A stretch of DNA of 64,000 nucleotides, from positions 186,001 to 250,000 of the forward strand of contig NZ_JACHZQ010000009.1 of assembly GCF_014193655.1 (NCBI RefSeq), written 5' to 3'. The position numbers were made by a program, and so were the translations under genes. Positions 52,683 through 61,576 of the stretch are shown in pieces. The stretch is from Rhizobium sp. BK313 (GTDB taxonomy: Bacteria > Pseudomonadota > Alphaproteobacteria > Rhizobiales > Rhizobiaceae). How positions within the stretch are numbered: position 1 is the stretch's first letter; every line of letters begins with the position of its first letter. A model generated the notes under the pieces. That model saw only the letters and a list, made by a program, of their open reading frames with translations. It had not been told where the DNA came from and ran no database searches.

Positions 52683-54197
52683 ATGTCCAGTGCAACCGTC
52701 GAAAAATGGGGCGTCTTCGAGGCGGCTTTTGATGGCCCTTCAGGCGGCAATCCCTATCTCGACGTGGCATTCGATGCCGTGTTCAGCCAGAACAGCCGCG
52801 AAATCCGTGTGCCCGGTTTCTACGACGGCGACGGCGTCTATCGCGTGCGCTTCATGCCTGACAATGAGGGCGAATGGTCCTTCAGGACGCGTTCAAAAAC
52901 CCCGGAGCTCGACGGCAAGACCGGCTCGCTGACCGCCAGCAAACCCTCGGAAGGCAATCACGGTCCGGTGCGGGTGCGCAACAAGTTTCATTTTGCCTAT
53001 GCTGATGGTAAGCCGTTCCTCTCATTCGGAACGACCTGCTACGCCTGGACGCACCAGCCGATCGAGATGCAGTCGCAGACGCTCGAGACGCTGAAGAAAG
53101 CGCGCTTCAACAAGATCCGCATGGGCGTGTTTCCCAAGGACTATCCTTATAACGTCAACGAACCTCTTTACGCTTGCTTCGAGAAGGGTGCAGACGGCAA
53201 AGAGGATTTCGATCGGCCGAACCCGGTCCTGTTCCGGCATTTCGAAAACCAGGTTGCCGCACTTTGCGAGCTCGGCATCGAGGCCGACATCATCATGTTC
53301 CATCCCTACGATCGCTGGGGATATGCCGACATGTCGGCCGAACAGGATTTCCGCTATGTCGCCTATCTTGCGGCGCGGCTCGCCGCCTACCGGAATGTCT
53401 GGTGGGCGCTGGCCAACGAATATGACTTCCTCCTCGACACCAAGCCGATGACCCAGTGGGATCGCTATTTCCACATTCTCGAGGAGAACGATCCCTATGG
53501 CCACCTCAAATCGATCCATAACGGCGAAGCGACGATGAACTTCGACCATCGCAAGCCTTGGGTGACGCATACCTGCATTCAGAACTGGGACGTCAAGCGA
53601 ACGCAGGAATGGCGGGACGCCTATGGCAAGCCGGTCGTCAACGATGAGCCGGAATATGAAGGTAACATCATCCAGTCCTGGGGTAACCTGACGGCGCAGG
53701 AGCTGGTCCATCGCTTCTGGATCACGGTGACGCGTGGCGGTTACGCGGGTCACGGCGAAACATATTCGCACCCCGACGACCTCATCTGGTGGGCGAAAGG
53801 CGGAGAACTGCGCGGCGAAGCATGGAAGCGTATCGGCTTCCTGCGCGACCTGCTGGAGCAGGATGTCGTCAACGGCCTTGAGCCGATGGCATCTTTCGGC
53901 GAATGGCCTTGGACGCGCGTTTCCGGCGCTCACGATGGCGATCTCCGCTATATCTATCTTGGCGAACATCAGCCCGTCATTTGGTCGACCGGCCTGCCCA
54001 AGGACGGCACGGACTATGATCTCGACATCATCGACACTTGGGAGATGACGATCACCCCCGCAAAGAAAGTGGAAGCCCCGATCCCGCACCCCACCCGGCA
54101 CGGCGCAATCGTGCGCGGCGGCAAGGCGGATGCGGCCTTTGGCGTCGAACTGCCGGGTAAACCATACCAGGCCCTTCGCATCCGCAAGAAGAACTGA
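52683..54197 (+). CDS. Intracellular DUF5060/DUF4038-type glycoside hydrolase (possible apiosidase)
   Basis: A 504-residue protein. An N-terminal beta domain (residues 1-80, DUF5060-like: FDAVFSQNSREIRVPGFYDG) precedes a TIM-barrel of the DUF4038/GH140-related type (FLSFGTTCYAW, KIRMGVFPKDYPYN, WWALANEYDFLL, VVNDEPEYEG). There is no signal peptide, so it acts after import. GH140 enzymes of gut Bacteroides release apiose from pectin side chains. Placing this gene between sugar permeases and ATPase in an apiose locus makes apiosidase activity the best inference; substrate not proven. Confidence 0.8.
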   Translation: MSSATVEKWGVFEAAFDGPSGGNPYLDVAFDAVFSQNSREIRVPGFYDGDGVYRVRFMPDNEGEWSFRTRSKTPELDGKTGSLTASKPSEGNHGPVRVRNKFHFAYADGKPFLSFGTTCYAWTHQPIEMQSQTLETLKKARFNKIRMGVFPKDYPYNVNEPLYACFEKGADGKEDFDRPNPVLFRHFENQVAALCELGIEADIIMFHPYDRWGYADMSAEQDFRYVAYLAARLAAYRNVWWALANEYDFLLDTKPMTQWDRYFHILEENDPYGHLKSIHNGEATMNFDHRKPWVTHTCIQNWDVKRTQEWRDAYGKPVVNDEPEYEGNIIQSWGNLTAQELVHRFWITVTRGGYAGHGETYSHPDDLIWWAKGGELRGEAWKRIGFLRDLLEQDVVNGLEPMASFGEWPWTRVSGAHDGDLRYIYLGEHQPVIWSTGLPKDGTDYDLDIIDTWEMTITPAKKVEAPIPHPTRHGAIVRGGKADAAFGVELPGKPYQALRIRKKN

Positions 54198-54220
54198 TCG
54201 GCGCTCACAGGAGGAATTTC

Positions 54221-55285
54221 ATGTCCGGATTGACCATCAAGAACGTCAGGAAATCCTACGGAGCGGTGGATATCATCCATGGCGTCGACGTTGATATATC
54301 GGACGGCGAATTCGTCATTCTCGTTGGGCCATCCGGCTGCGGCAAGTCGACCCTTCTCCGGATGATCGCAGGATTGGAAGAAATCACCGGCGGCGAAATC
54401 TCGATCGGCGGGCGCGTGGTCAACAACCTGCCGCCGAAGGATCGTGACATTGCGATGGTCTTCCAGAACTACGCGCTCTATCCGCAAATGACGGTTGCTC
54501 AGAACATGGGCTTTGCGCTGGAGCTTGCCGGCGCGAAGCGTCCCGAGATCGACCGAAAAGTCGGTGAGGCGGCGCAGATCCTCGGACTTCAGCCATTGCT
54601 CGGCCGCAAGCCTGCGCAGCTTTCCGGCGGCCAGCGCCAACGCGTCGCCATGGGACGCGCCATCGTGCGCGATCCGAAGGTCTTCCTCTTCGACGAACCG
54701 CTGTCCAACCTCGACGCCAAATTGCGCGTCAAGATGCGGGCCGAGATCAAGGCGCTGCATCAGCGGCTGAAGACGACGATCGTCTATGTCACGCACGACC
54801 AGATCGAAGCGATGACAATGGCCGACAAGATCGTCGTGTTGCAGGGCGGGAAAGTCGAGCAGATCGGAACGCCGCTCGAGCTTTACGATCGGCCAAGAAA
54901 CGTCTTTGTCGCGGGCTTCCTCGGATCGCCCGCGATGAATTTCCTGGAAGGCAGGCTCACAGGCGGCTCGAATCCGAGGCTCCGTCTGCCGAGCGGCACT
55001 TCAATCGAACTCCTGACGGCCCCGGCTCAGTCGGACGATAGGGACGTCATCATCGGCATTCGCCCCGAAGACATATCCTTTGCGACCGACGACGGAGTGC
55101 CTGCAATCGTCACCGTGGTCGAGCCCACCGGATCCGAAACCCACGTAGCACTGGAGCTGGAGGGCCGAGAACTGACGTGGGTGATGAGAGAACGCGCCGA
55201 GTTGACGCCGAACCAAACGGTGAAGCTCTCGCTTAAATCGCCGAATGTTCACTTCTTCGACAAGGCTACCCAGCAACGCTTGTAA
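54221..55285 (+). CDS. Sugar ABC transporter ATPase (UgpC/MsmX type)
   Basis: A 354-residue ATPase: Walker A GPSGCGKSTLLR, signature LSGGQRQRVAMGRA, Walker B FLFDEPLSNLDAKLR and a C-terminal TOBE domain with GIRPEDISF. It energises the permease pair encoded upstream and ends the operon. Confidence 0.95.
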   Translation: MSGLTIKNVRKSYGAVDIIHGVDVDISDGEFVILVGPSGCGKSTLLRMIAGLEEITGGEISIGGRVVNNLPPKDRDIAMVFQNYALYPQMTVAQNMGFALELAGAKRPEIDRKVGEAAQILGLQPLLGRKPAQLSGGQRQRVAMGRAIVRDPKVFLFDEPLSNLDAKLRVKMRAEIKALHQRLKTTIVYVTHDQIEAMTMADKIVVLQGGKVEQIGTPLELYDRPRNVFVAGFLGSPAMNFLEGRLTGGSNPRLRLPSGTSIELLTAPAQSDDRDVIIGIRPEDISFATDDGVPAIVTVVEPTGSETHVALELEGRELTWVMRERAELTPNQTVKLSLKSPNVHFFDKATQQRL

Positions 55286-55601
55286 ATGACATTTGGGCAC
55301 TGACAACAAAAACATCCGCATCGGTTCGCTGTCGGATGCATTGATGAAATGCACATGTCACGAAATAAGTCCCGGCGCCCTTAACATCGGTACAAGTCTG
55401 GCACCGATGGATGCCGTACGGGTGTGCATAGGCAAAGATGCGGACGCGCCTGTCTAGTGTGTGTGCTCAAAAATCGCGACAGTTCGGCAATCTACGAGTG
55501 ATTCCGCTTAGTCCCTCTAAACGTCGGACGAGCGGACATTTCGCTATAGAGGCGTGGGGACATAGACGGACTTTTGTGGCCGGTCTCCCAAATGACTCTG
55601 C
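55286..55601. other. Intergenic stretch after the apiose locus
   Basis: No supported gene. It holds a weak CATCCG/CGGATG stem shortly after the ATPase stop and otherwise non-coding sequence between convergent transcription units (ATPase plus strand, MarR minus strand). Confidence 0.5.
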
Positions 55602-56036
55602 CTAGCGCACCAACGGACTGTCCCAGACGGCGAACAGCAGTTCCTTGAGTTGGGCGAAGCGCTCCGACCCGAGCTCGGCGCGCCATTCATCCTCGATGTC
55701 GCGCAATAGGTCGACCATCTTCCCGAATGCGGCGTGTCCGCGTTCCGTGAACCGGACAATGCGCGCTCTGCCTTCATCCGGAACATCGGAGCGGACAATG
55801 TAGCCGAAACCCTCGAGGCTGCGGAGCAACTGGTTGATGGCTTGTTTGCTCATGCCGGCGCGCTCGGCGATCGTGCCCGGCCGAGCCCCGTCCGGCCCTG
55901 GAAACTGCAGAACCGCCATATGCGGCAGACGCAGCTCGTCAAAACCGGCGGCGTTGAGCCCCTTGATCAGGCGGCGCTGGATCGCCTGGGCCGGCACGCG
56001 CAGCAGCGCGCCGATCAACATGTCCTCGGTTTTCAT
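55602..56036 (-). CDS. MarR-family transcriptional regulator
   Basis: A 144-residue MarR regulator with the wHTH core RAGMSKQAINQLLRSLEGFG, then RSDVPDEGRARIVRFTERG, the typical beta-wing. I chose the ATG at 56036; an upstream TTG at 56042 is possible. It is divergent from a cupin gene, with a double palindromic operator between them. It is expected to repress both. Confidence 0.9.
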   Translation of the reverse strand: MKTEDMLIGALLRVPAQAIQRRLIKGLNAAGFDELRLPHMAVLQFPGPDGARPGTIAERAGMSKQAINQLLRSLEGFGYIVRSDVPDEGRARIVRFTERGHAAFGKMVDLLRDIEDEWRAELGSERFAQLKELLFAVWDSPLVR

Positions 56037-56072
56037 GGGCAAACTTTCGTGGTTGGTGGCATTGACGGTTCG

Positions 56073-56111
56073 GTAAATTAAGTTTACTCGTAAGTAGTAA
56101 ACTTAGTTTAC
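56073..56111. promoter_or_regulatory. Double GTAAA-N5-TTTAC operator between MarR and cupin genes
   Basis: Two boxes, 56073-56087 and 56097-56111, each GTAAA-N5-TTTAC, have centres 24 bp apart. Together they form a larger inverted repeat with 16-nt arms and one mismatch. This is the size expected for two MarR dimers and lies between the divergent starts. Confidence 0.75.
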
Positions 56112-56127
56112 CAAAGGAAATTCCATA

Positions 56128-56604
56128 ATGCCACATGGAACTATCGACCCTCGCGTCAATCCTTCCGACGAAACAATTGGTACCAAGGGGCTCGCGGTTC
56201 GCTTTCTGCTGACCGCGGACAACTCGAACGGCAGCATTGCGGCCTTCGAGCTTATGGTCCAGGCCGCGCTGCGACTGCCGGCGCCGGCGCACAGCCACAA
56301 CCACTACGAGGAAACGATCTACGGCCTCGAGGGGGTGCTGACCTGGACGGTCGACGAAAAGCAGATCGACGTCGGACCGGGGCAGACACTATGCATTCCG
56401 CGCGGCGCCGTTCATCGGTTCGACAACAACGGCAGCCAGGACGTGAAGGCGCTCTGCGTGGTCACGCCGGCAGCGATCGGGCCGGAGTATTTCCGCGAGG
56501 CTTTCGCGGTGCTCAACGCGGCGGCCGGTGGTCCGCCGGACCGGGCCAAGATGGCGGAAATCATGCGCCGTCACGGTCTTACGCCAGCGGTGCCCCCGAC
56601 ATAG
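56128..56604 (+). CDS. Cupin-domain protein
   Basis: A 158-residue single cupin. Metal-binding motif 1 is APAHSHNHYEETIYGLEGVL (His, His, Glu) and motif 2 PRGAVHRFDN (His). An AAAGGAAA ribosome site precedes the ATG. It could be a small-molecule dioxygenase or isomerase, or a sensor; substrate unknown. It is divergently paired with the MarR gene and very likely its target. Confidence 0.85.
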   Translation: MPHGTIDPRVNPSDETIGTKGLAVRFLLTADNSNGSIAAFELMVQAALRLPAPAHSHNHYEETIYGLEGVLTWTVDEKQIDVGPGQTLCIPRGAVHRFDNNGSQDVKALCVVTPAAIGPEYFREAFAVLNAAAGGPPDRAKMAEIMRRHGLTPAVPPT

Positions 56605-56806
56605 AGGCTGGTGGGCGATATCCGGCAGTCCGGGCGCACGCGCGAGCGTCCGCTTTGGTCAAGATCGGAACCGGAGGCATCGCATCCGATGCGGCTTGAA
56701 TCATTCGCCTGCTGCAGCCGCGGCGGATTGCCGCGAATGCGTTTTGCGGGGAGGAATCCGCCTGCTCGGTGCTTAACATTCGAGAGATTCGAGGGGAGGA
56801 TTTCAT

Positions 56807-57787
56807 ATGTATATCGGCACCCAGTTCCAGGCTCGGGACGACGATGATTATCGCGTCATGGCACAGTTGGGGATCAAGCACGTCAACGCCGATCCCGCCG
56901 GCAATCCGCATGATTGGACGCTGGATATTCTCAAGGCCCACCGCGAACATATCGAGAGTTTCGGCCTCATTCTTGATATGATCCAGCTTCCGCTGAGCTC
57001 GCGTGTGATCGAGCAGCAATATAGCCCGGACATCCTGACAGCCGGACCGAGCCGCGATCACCAGATCGACTCTATCTGCCGTCTGATCGAGAACGCCGCT
57101 GCCGCTGGCATTCCCTCCGTCAAATACAATCTCAATATTATCGGCATCCCGCGCACCGCGTTGGAAATCGGCCGCGGCGGATCGAGAAACGAGGCATTTC
57201 GCTGGGAAAGGGCCGATCACGATGCGCCTCCTTCGATTGCCGGCATCCTCAGCGAGGAGGAGAATTGGGAGCGTATCGATTATTTCCTGTCACGCGTCGT
57301 TCCGGTCGCTGAGTCCTGCAAAGTGCGGCTTGCCTGCCATCCGCACGATCCCTACACGCCGCCTGGTTATCGCGGGGTCACGCGCGTTCTCGGCAGCGTC
57401 GACGGCCTGAAGAAGTTCGTTCAGATGCATGAGAGCCCCTATCACGGACTGAACTTCTGCCAGGGCACGGTCGGCGAGATGCTCGACAATCCGGCCGAGG
57501 AAATTTTCGACGTCATCCGCTGGTTTGGAGAAAGGGGCAAACTCTTCAACGTCCACTTTCGCAATATCCGCGGCCACAAGCTCTCCTTCATGGAGACCTT
57601 TCCGGAAGAAGGCGACATGGATATGTGGCGTTCGCTGAAAACCTACGCCGATGTCGGCTACCAATACATGATCATGCCGGATCATGTGCCGCGCGTTTCC
57701 GGCCGCGACCCTGAAAACACCGCCTTCGCTTTCACCTATGGCTACATTACCGCCATGTTGCAGGTGCTGGAGAGCGATAAGCGGTAG
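56807..57787 (+). CDS. Mannonate dehydratase-like (UxuA family) TIM-barrel protein
   Basis: A 326-residue protein of the xylose isomerase-like/UxuA fold: LGIKHVNADPAG, a conserved CHPHDPYTPPGYRGVTRVLG near residue 180, NFCQGTVGEM and FNVHFRNIRG near residue 250, MPDHVPRVSG near the end. His, Cys and Asp metal ligands are present. UxuA dehydrates D-mannonate, but this shorter, divergent member may act on another sugar acid. A GGGGAGGA ribosome site precedes the ATG. It stands alone between the cupin gene and a convergent BKACE gene. Confidence 0.82.
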   Translation: MYIGTQFQARDDDDYRVMAQLGIKHVNADPAGNPHDWTLDILKAHREHIESFGLILDMIQLPLSSRVIEQQYSPDILTAGPSRDHQIDSICRLIENAAAAGIPSVKYNLNIIGIPRTALEIGRGGSRNEAFRWERADHDAPPSIAGILSEEENWERIDYFLSRVVPVAESCKVRLACHPHDPYTPPGYRGVTRVLGSVDGLKKFVQMHESPYHGLNFCQGTVGEMLDNPAEEIFDVIRWFGERGKLFNVHFRNIRGHKLSFMETFPEEGDMDMWRSLKTYADVGYQYMIMPDHVPRVSGRDPENTAFAFTYGYITAMLQVLESDKR

Positions 57788-57856
57788 CGGCCACCAGCCT
57801 TGCCGGCGACGATAAAAAGTCCCAAGCGATGGCGCGGATGGTCGCTGGAAAGATGT

Positions 57857-58582
57857 TCAATAGACTTTCGGCGTGCGGAATATAGCAACAGCGGCAGCCA
57901 CCATAGCGGCGTTGTCGGATGCTACTGTTCCATCCGGAAGATGCTTGCCGTCCTCCAAGCCAACTCGTGTCGACCATCGCCGCTGACGTGCGAGCTCCGC
58001 AAGAGGCCAGACCGTAGCATCAAAACCATGCAGGAGGATGGGGCGCCGCACATTCGCGCGGTTGAGTACCGCGGCAATATCGTCCGCGATCTGACGGGCG
58101 ACGCCGAGGTTCTGCTCCTCGATCTCAATCAGGATACGGAAAACCCGGCCATGGTCTGGCAGTTTTATAAAGCGCTCCGCATCGGCCACGGAGGCAAGCC
58201 CAGCCTCGACACCGATCCCACGCCGATGAAGCAGGGTAATGATTTCCGGGGCGTCCGCTTCCGACAGATTCACCGAGGCATAATCTGGCAATTCGCTCCA
58301 GTTGGCGATGGAATGGCAAGTCCGCTCCTCGTCGCTCTCGATCCAAGCTCCTGTCGATACGCCAACGAGCGTGCCAGGGCAGGCGCGGCGAACGGCAAGA
58401 ATGGTTGCATCGACGGCCGACAGGCTTTCCCGCCCATCCTGCCCGCGGGGGTGAAGGTGCAGTTCGGCTGCTCCGCAATCGACACAGGCCGCGCCATCCA
58501 ACGCCATCGTTTCCGCCGTCAGCGGAAGTCGTGGATGGAAATCGCGGGGGCGTGCGCCGTTAAGACAGGCTTGAACGATCAT
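57857..58582 (-). CDS. BKACE-type beta-keto acid cleavage enzyme (DUF849)
   Basis: A 241-residue protein starting MIVQACLNGARP, with AAELHLHPRG (zinc His pair), VGVSTGAWIE and the C-terminal TRVGLEDGKHLPDGT. These motifs define 3-keto-5-aminohexanoate cleavage-type enzymes, which condense a beta-keto acid with acetyl-CoA. It is shorter than the usual 270-310 residues, fitting a known short subgroup. I chose the ATG at 58582; the frame upstream lacks conserved sequence. Substrate unknown. Confidence 0.85.
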   Translation of the reverse strand: MIVQACLNGARPRDFHPRLPLTAETMALDGAACVDCGAAELHLHPRGQDGRESLSAVDATILAVRRACPGTLVGVSTGAWIESDEERTCHSIANWSELPDYASVNLSEADAPEIITLLHRRGIGVEAGLASVADAERFIKLPDHGRVFRILIEIEEQNLGVARQIADDIAAVLNRANVRRPILLHGFDATVWPLAELARQRRWSTRVGLEDGKHLPDGTVASDNAAMVAAAVAIFRTPKVY

Positions 58583-58718
58583 ATAGTTTCCGGCCCAATT
58601 GAAAGACGACCACCTTACATTCGCGGTCTTCTGTAGCAAATGCCACCAGCAATAGAGACATGGACACCTGTTCAGGATATTAGCAAGTGCGTATAAATGT
58701 CGGCTTGGCTCAGGAGAC

Positions 58719-59249
58719 ATGCGAATGCTGTCGATTTCGAGGGCATGTACTGCCGAGGATTTCACCATTAGTGGCGAATTGTGCAGGTCGTTCGGCGCCT
58801 GGGATGCAGAGGCATGCCGCGCCTATGACATCCCGTCGGAGGTGGTAGCGACATTTTTCCATAGTGAGGACAACGAGGCGTTGGCAGCAAAGTACAGTCA
58901 GGCGGACGCTCCGCTCCTGTTGGCTCGATGGCATGGCGAACCAGCAGGGTGCATTGCCCTTGCACCGTTCGACGAGGGCGCGGCTGAAATCCACAAATTT
59001 TATGTAGACTCAGCCTTTCGAGGGCGCGGAATCGGAAAGGCACTCCTGCAGGCGATCTTGGCCGAAGCCAGCAAGGGGCCGAGATCGATGCTGCTGCTTC
59101 ATACGACGGTTTATATGAAGAGCGCGGTGTCGCTGTACGAAGCTTTCGGCTTCACACCCTGCCCACCGTTCCGAGACATTCCGGAGGCGATCAAGCACAC
59201 CGAGGTCTTCATGAAGCGGCCGATCGAACGCCACAGCTTCATCGTGTAG
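58719..59249 (+). CDS. GNAT-family N-acetyltransferase
   Basis: A 176-residue GNAT protein. The acetyl-CoA motif FRGRGIGKALLQAILAEA lies near residue 98, with GCIALAPFDEGAAEIHKFYV before it and a C-terminal YEAFGFTPCPPF. It acetylates an unknown amine. The start could also be the second Met (58725). Monocistronic. Confidence 0.88.
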   Translation: MRMLSISRACTAEDFTISGELCRSFGAWDAEACRAYDIPSEVVATFFHSEDNEALAAKYSQADAPLLLARWHGEPAGCIALAPFDEGAAEIHKFYVDSAFRGRGIGKALLQAILAEASKGPRSMLLLHTTVYMKSAVSLYEAFGFTPCPPFRDIPEAIKHTEVFMKRPIERHSFIV

Positions 59250-59361
59250 CCTGTTCGCTGCGATTGTTGCTGGTGGCATTCGCTATCGAATTCCGTACAT
59301 TCGCATCGAAAGACAGTCCAATTGGTTCCGCAGACAAACCTATGACTTCAGCCGGGGACGA

Positions 59362-59461
59362 TCATTGCAGCTTCCGGATCAGATCGAACGTGCCGTAACC
59401 GATTCCGTCAACCGGAATTCCACCGTCGATATGATAAGGCATACCGCTCGCCGACAGACAA
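59362..59461 (-). pseudogene. Possible SDR C-terminal remnant
   Basis: Immediately after the LysR stop a frame on the same strand reads SGMPYHIDGGIPVDGIG and ends after about 35 codons. The HxDGG pattern is like the end of short-chain dehydrogenases. No start codon or upstream part exists, so if real it is a relic. Low confidence. Confidence 0.25.
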
Positions 59462-60373
59462 TCAAGCCCGGTGCGCCGATGCCTTGACGAAGTCGATGAA
59501 TGCCCTCAGCGGCGCAGGCACGAGGCGCCGTCCGGGGTAGTAGAGAAACGGCCCTGAGAAGGGCTGCCACCATGGTTCGAGGATGGGCTCGAGGGCGCCG
59601 CTGTCCAGATGCGGGCGCAGCCAGTCCTCAAAGAGGCAGACGATCCCGGTACCGGCGATCGCTGCGTCGACAGCAAGATCAGTCGCTCCGCCCACCCGCA
59701 CGATCAGTGGCCCGGTGGGATCGACCCGCAACACCTCGCCATCGCGCTCAAACTCCCACGGTGTCGTCATCGTACCACTGGAAAAGCGGCCTAACAGACA
59801 GGCATGGCAGAGCAGCTCGCTCGGGTGTTGCGGCCGGCCATGGCGATCGAGGTAGGCCGGGGAGGCTGCGGTGGCAAAGCGCTGGATGCGCGGCCCGATC
59901 GGCACCGCGATCATATCCTGCTCCAGCCGCTCGTCATAGCGGATGCCTGCATCGCAGCCGGCAGCGAGCACGTCGACAAAGCTCTCCTCGGTGATCACCT
60001 CCAGCCGGATGTCGGGATAGGCAGCGAGGAATGGCGGAACGATGCTGGGCAGCACCAGCCGCGCGGCGCTGACCGGCACATTAAGGCGCAACGTACCTGC
60101 CGGGCTGTCGCGAAAACCGTTGACCACGTCGAGGGCAGACTCCACCTCGGTCAGTGCCGGGCCGAGCCGCTCCAGCAAGCCCTTGCCCGCTTCGGTCGGG
60201 ACGACACTGCGCGTCGTGCGGTTGAACAATCTGACGCCGAGCTGCGTTTCGAGACGGCGGACCGCTTCGCTGAGGAAGGAGGCACTGCTGCCACTTGCTC
60301 GGGCGCCCTCGCGAAAGCCGCCTGCACGCGCCACCGCCACGAAGGCGTTGAGATCACCCAGGTCGACTTTCAT
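59462..60373 (-). CDS. LysR-family transcriptional regulator
   Basis: A 303-residue LysR regulator: DLNAFVAVARAGGFREGARA, SASFLSEAVRRLETQLGVRL and RTTRSVVPTEAG make the wHTH, and the effector domain begins near residue 90 (GTLRLNVPVSAARLVLPSIV). Its divergence from an aldo-keto reductase gene with a TGTAT-N9-ATACA dyad between is the classic LysR arrangement, so it likely controls that gene. Confidence 0.92.
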   Translation of the reverse strand: MKVDLGDLNAFVAVARAGGFREGARASGSSASFLSEAVRRLETQLGVRLFNRTTRSVVPTEAGKGLLERLGPALTEVESALDVVNGFRDSPAGTLRLNVPVSAARLVLPSIVPPFLAAYPDIRLEVITEESFVDVLAAGCDAGIRYDERLEQDMIAVPIGPRIQRFATAASPAYLDRHGRPQHPSELLCHACLLGRFSSGTMTTPWEFERDGEVLRVDPTGPLIVRVGGATDLAVDAAIAGTGIVCLFEDWLRPHLDSGALEPILEPWWQPFSGPFLYYPGRRLVPAPLRAFIDFVKASAHRA

Positions 60374-60403
60374 TGTTCGCTACTCCGCACAGCCTGTACC
60401 GGT

Positions 60404-60422
60404 TGTATCCAATTTTCATACA
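60404..60422. promoter_or_regulatory. LysR-type dyad TGTAT-N9-ATACA
   Basis: TGTAT (60404-60408) and ATACA (60418-60422) are inverted around 9 nt in the 96-bp space between the divergent LysR and aldo-keto reductase genes. It contains the T-N11-A pattern of LysR boxes. Confidence 0.5.
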
Positions 60423-60469
60423 CACCGGCAACGCCTATCTTCGTGTCATCTCTTGAAGGGAGTTAGATC

Positions 60470-61345
60470 ATGTCCATTATCGATCAGTCCGGCACGTTCA
60501 ACCTCGGCGACCGTAGCGTGAAGCGGCTCGGCTACGGCGCCATGCAGCTCGCGGGACCCGGCGTGTTTGGTCCGCCCAAGGATCATGGCGCGGCGTTGGC
60601 TGTGCTGCGGGAGGCAGTCGCGAGTGGCGTAAACCACATCGACACCAGCGACTTCTATGGTCCGCACGTTACCAACCAGATCATCCGTGAAGCGCTCCAC
60701 CCTTATCGTGACGATCTGGTCATCGTCACCAAGATCGGCGCGCGGCGCGGCACTGATGGCTCATGGAACCCGGCCTTCTCGCGCGAAGAGCTGACAGCGG
60801 CAGTGCACGACAATCTCCGCAATATGGGCTTGGATGTGCTGGATGTGGTCAATCTTCGGATCATGTTCGACGTGCATGGCCCTGCCGAAGGGTCGATCGA
60901 AGCGCCGCTGACAGTCTTGGCCGATCTCCAGCGGCAGGGCCTCGTGCGTCACGTCGGACTGAGCAACGTCACACCCAAGCAGATCGCCGAAGGCCGCGGG
61001 ATCACCGAGATCGTCTGCGTGCAAAACCAATACAATGTGGCCTATAGAGCCGACGATGCCCTGATCGACGATCTCGCCCGCGAGGGCATCGCCTATGTGC
61101 CATTCTTTCCGCTCGGCGGATTCACCCCGCTGCAGTCATCCACCCTGTCTGATGTCGCCACGCGCCTCGGTGCCACGCCCATGCAGGTGGCGCTCGCCTG
61201 GCTGCTGCATCGCGCGCCGAACATCCTGTTGATCCCTGGCACCTCGTCTGTCGGTCACTTGCGGGAGAACCTCGCCGCCGCCGGGCTGGTGCTGCCGGAT
61301 GACGTTGTTAAAGAGCTGGATCACATGGCGAGTATCGCCTCCTAG
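60470..61345 (+). CDS. Aldo/keto reductase (YdbC/PdxI-like)
   Basis: A 291-residue AKR barrel: GYGAMQLAGPGVFG, the catalytic Asp/Tyr in HIDTSDFYGPHVTNQ, Lys in VTKIGARRG, and C-terminal NADPH-site LLIPGTSSVGHLRENLAAAG. At the usual active-site His the sequence reads VVNLRI, as in the E. coli YdbC (pyridoxal reductase) subgroup. It is divergent from the LysR gene that probably regulates it. Substrate is inferred only at subgroup level. Confidence 0.9.
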   Translation: MSIIDQSGTFNLGDRSVKRLGYGAMQLAGPGVFGPPKDHGAALAVLREAVASGVNHIDTSDFYGPHVTNQIIREALHPYRDDLVIVTKIGARRGTDGSWNPAFSREELTAAVHDNLRNMGLDVLDVVNLRIMFDVHGPAEGSIEAPLTVLADLQRQGLVRHVGLSNVTPKQIAEGRGITEIVCVQNQYNVAYRADDALIDDLAREGIAYVPFFPLGGFTPLQSSTLSDVATRLGATPMQVALAWLLHRAPNILLIPGTSSVGHLRENLAAAGLVLPDDVVKELDHMASIAS

Positions 61346-61576
61346 CGATATCAAAAAGTTGCGGGAGATCCGATTGCTACGCCAAGTCCTTGCTTGCGGC
61401 GTAGCGGAGGCGCCGAATTAAGGGAAAATGGTCGGTAATTGACCGGATGGTCGAGCCATTAAAATTTTGATGCAGTGGACGGAGGCGGGAGGCATTGACC
61501 AGCCCCTTTCGCCTCCTTTTTGTTCGGAAAGATTTCCGATTGCCACTGCGTGGAAACGCGGTGGGCATGCAGCCGA

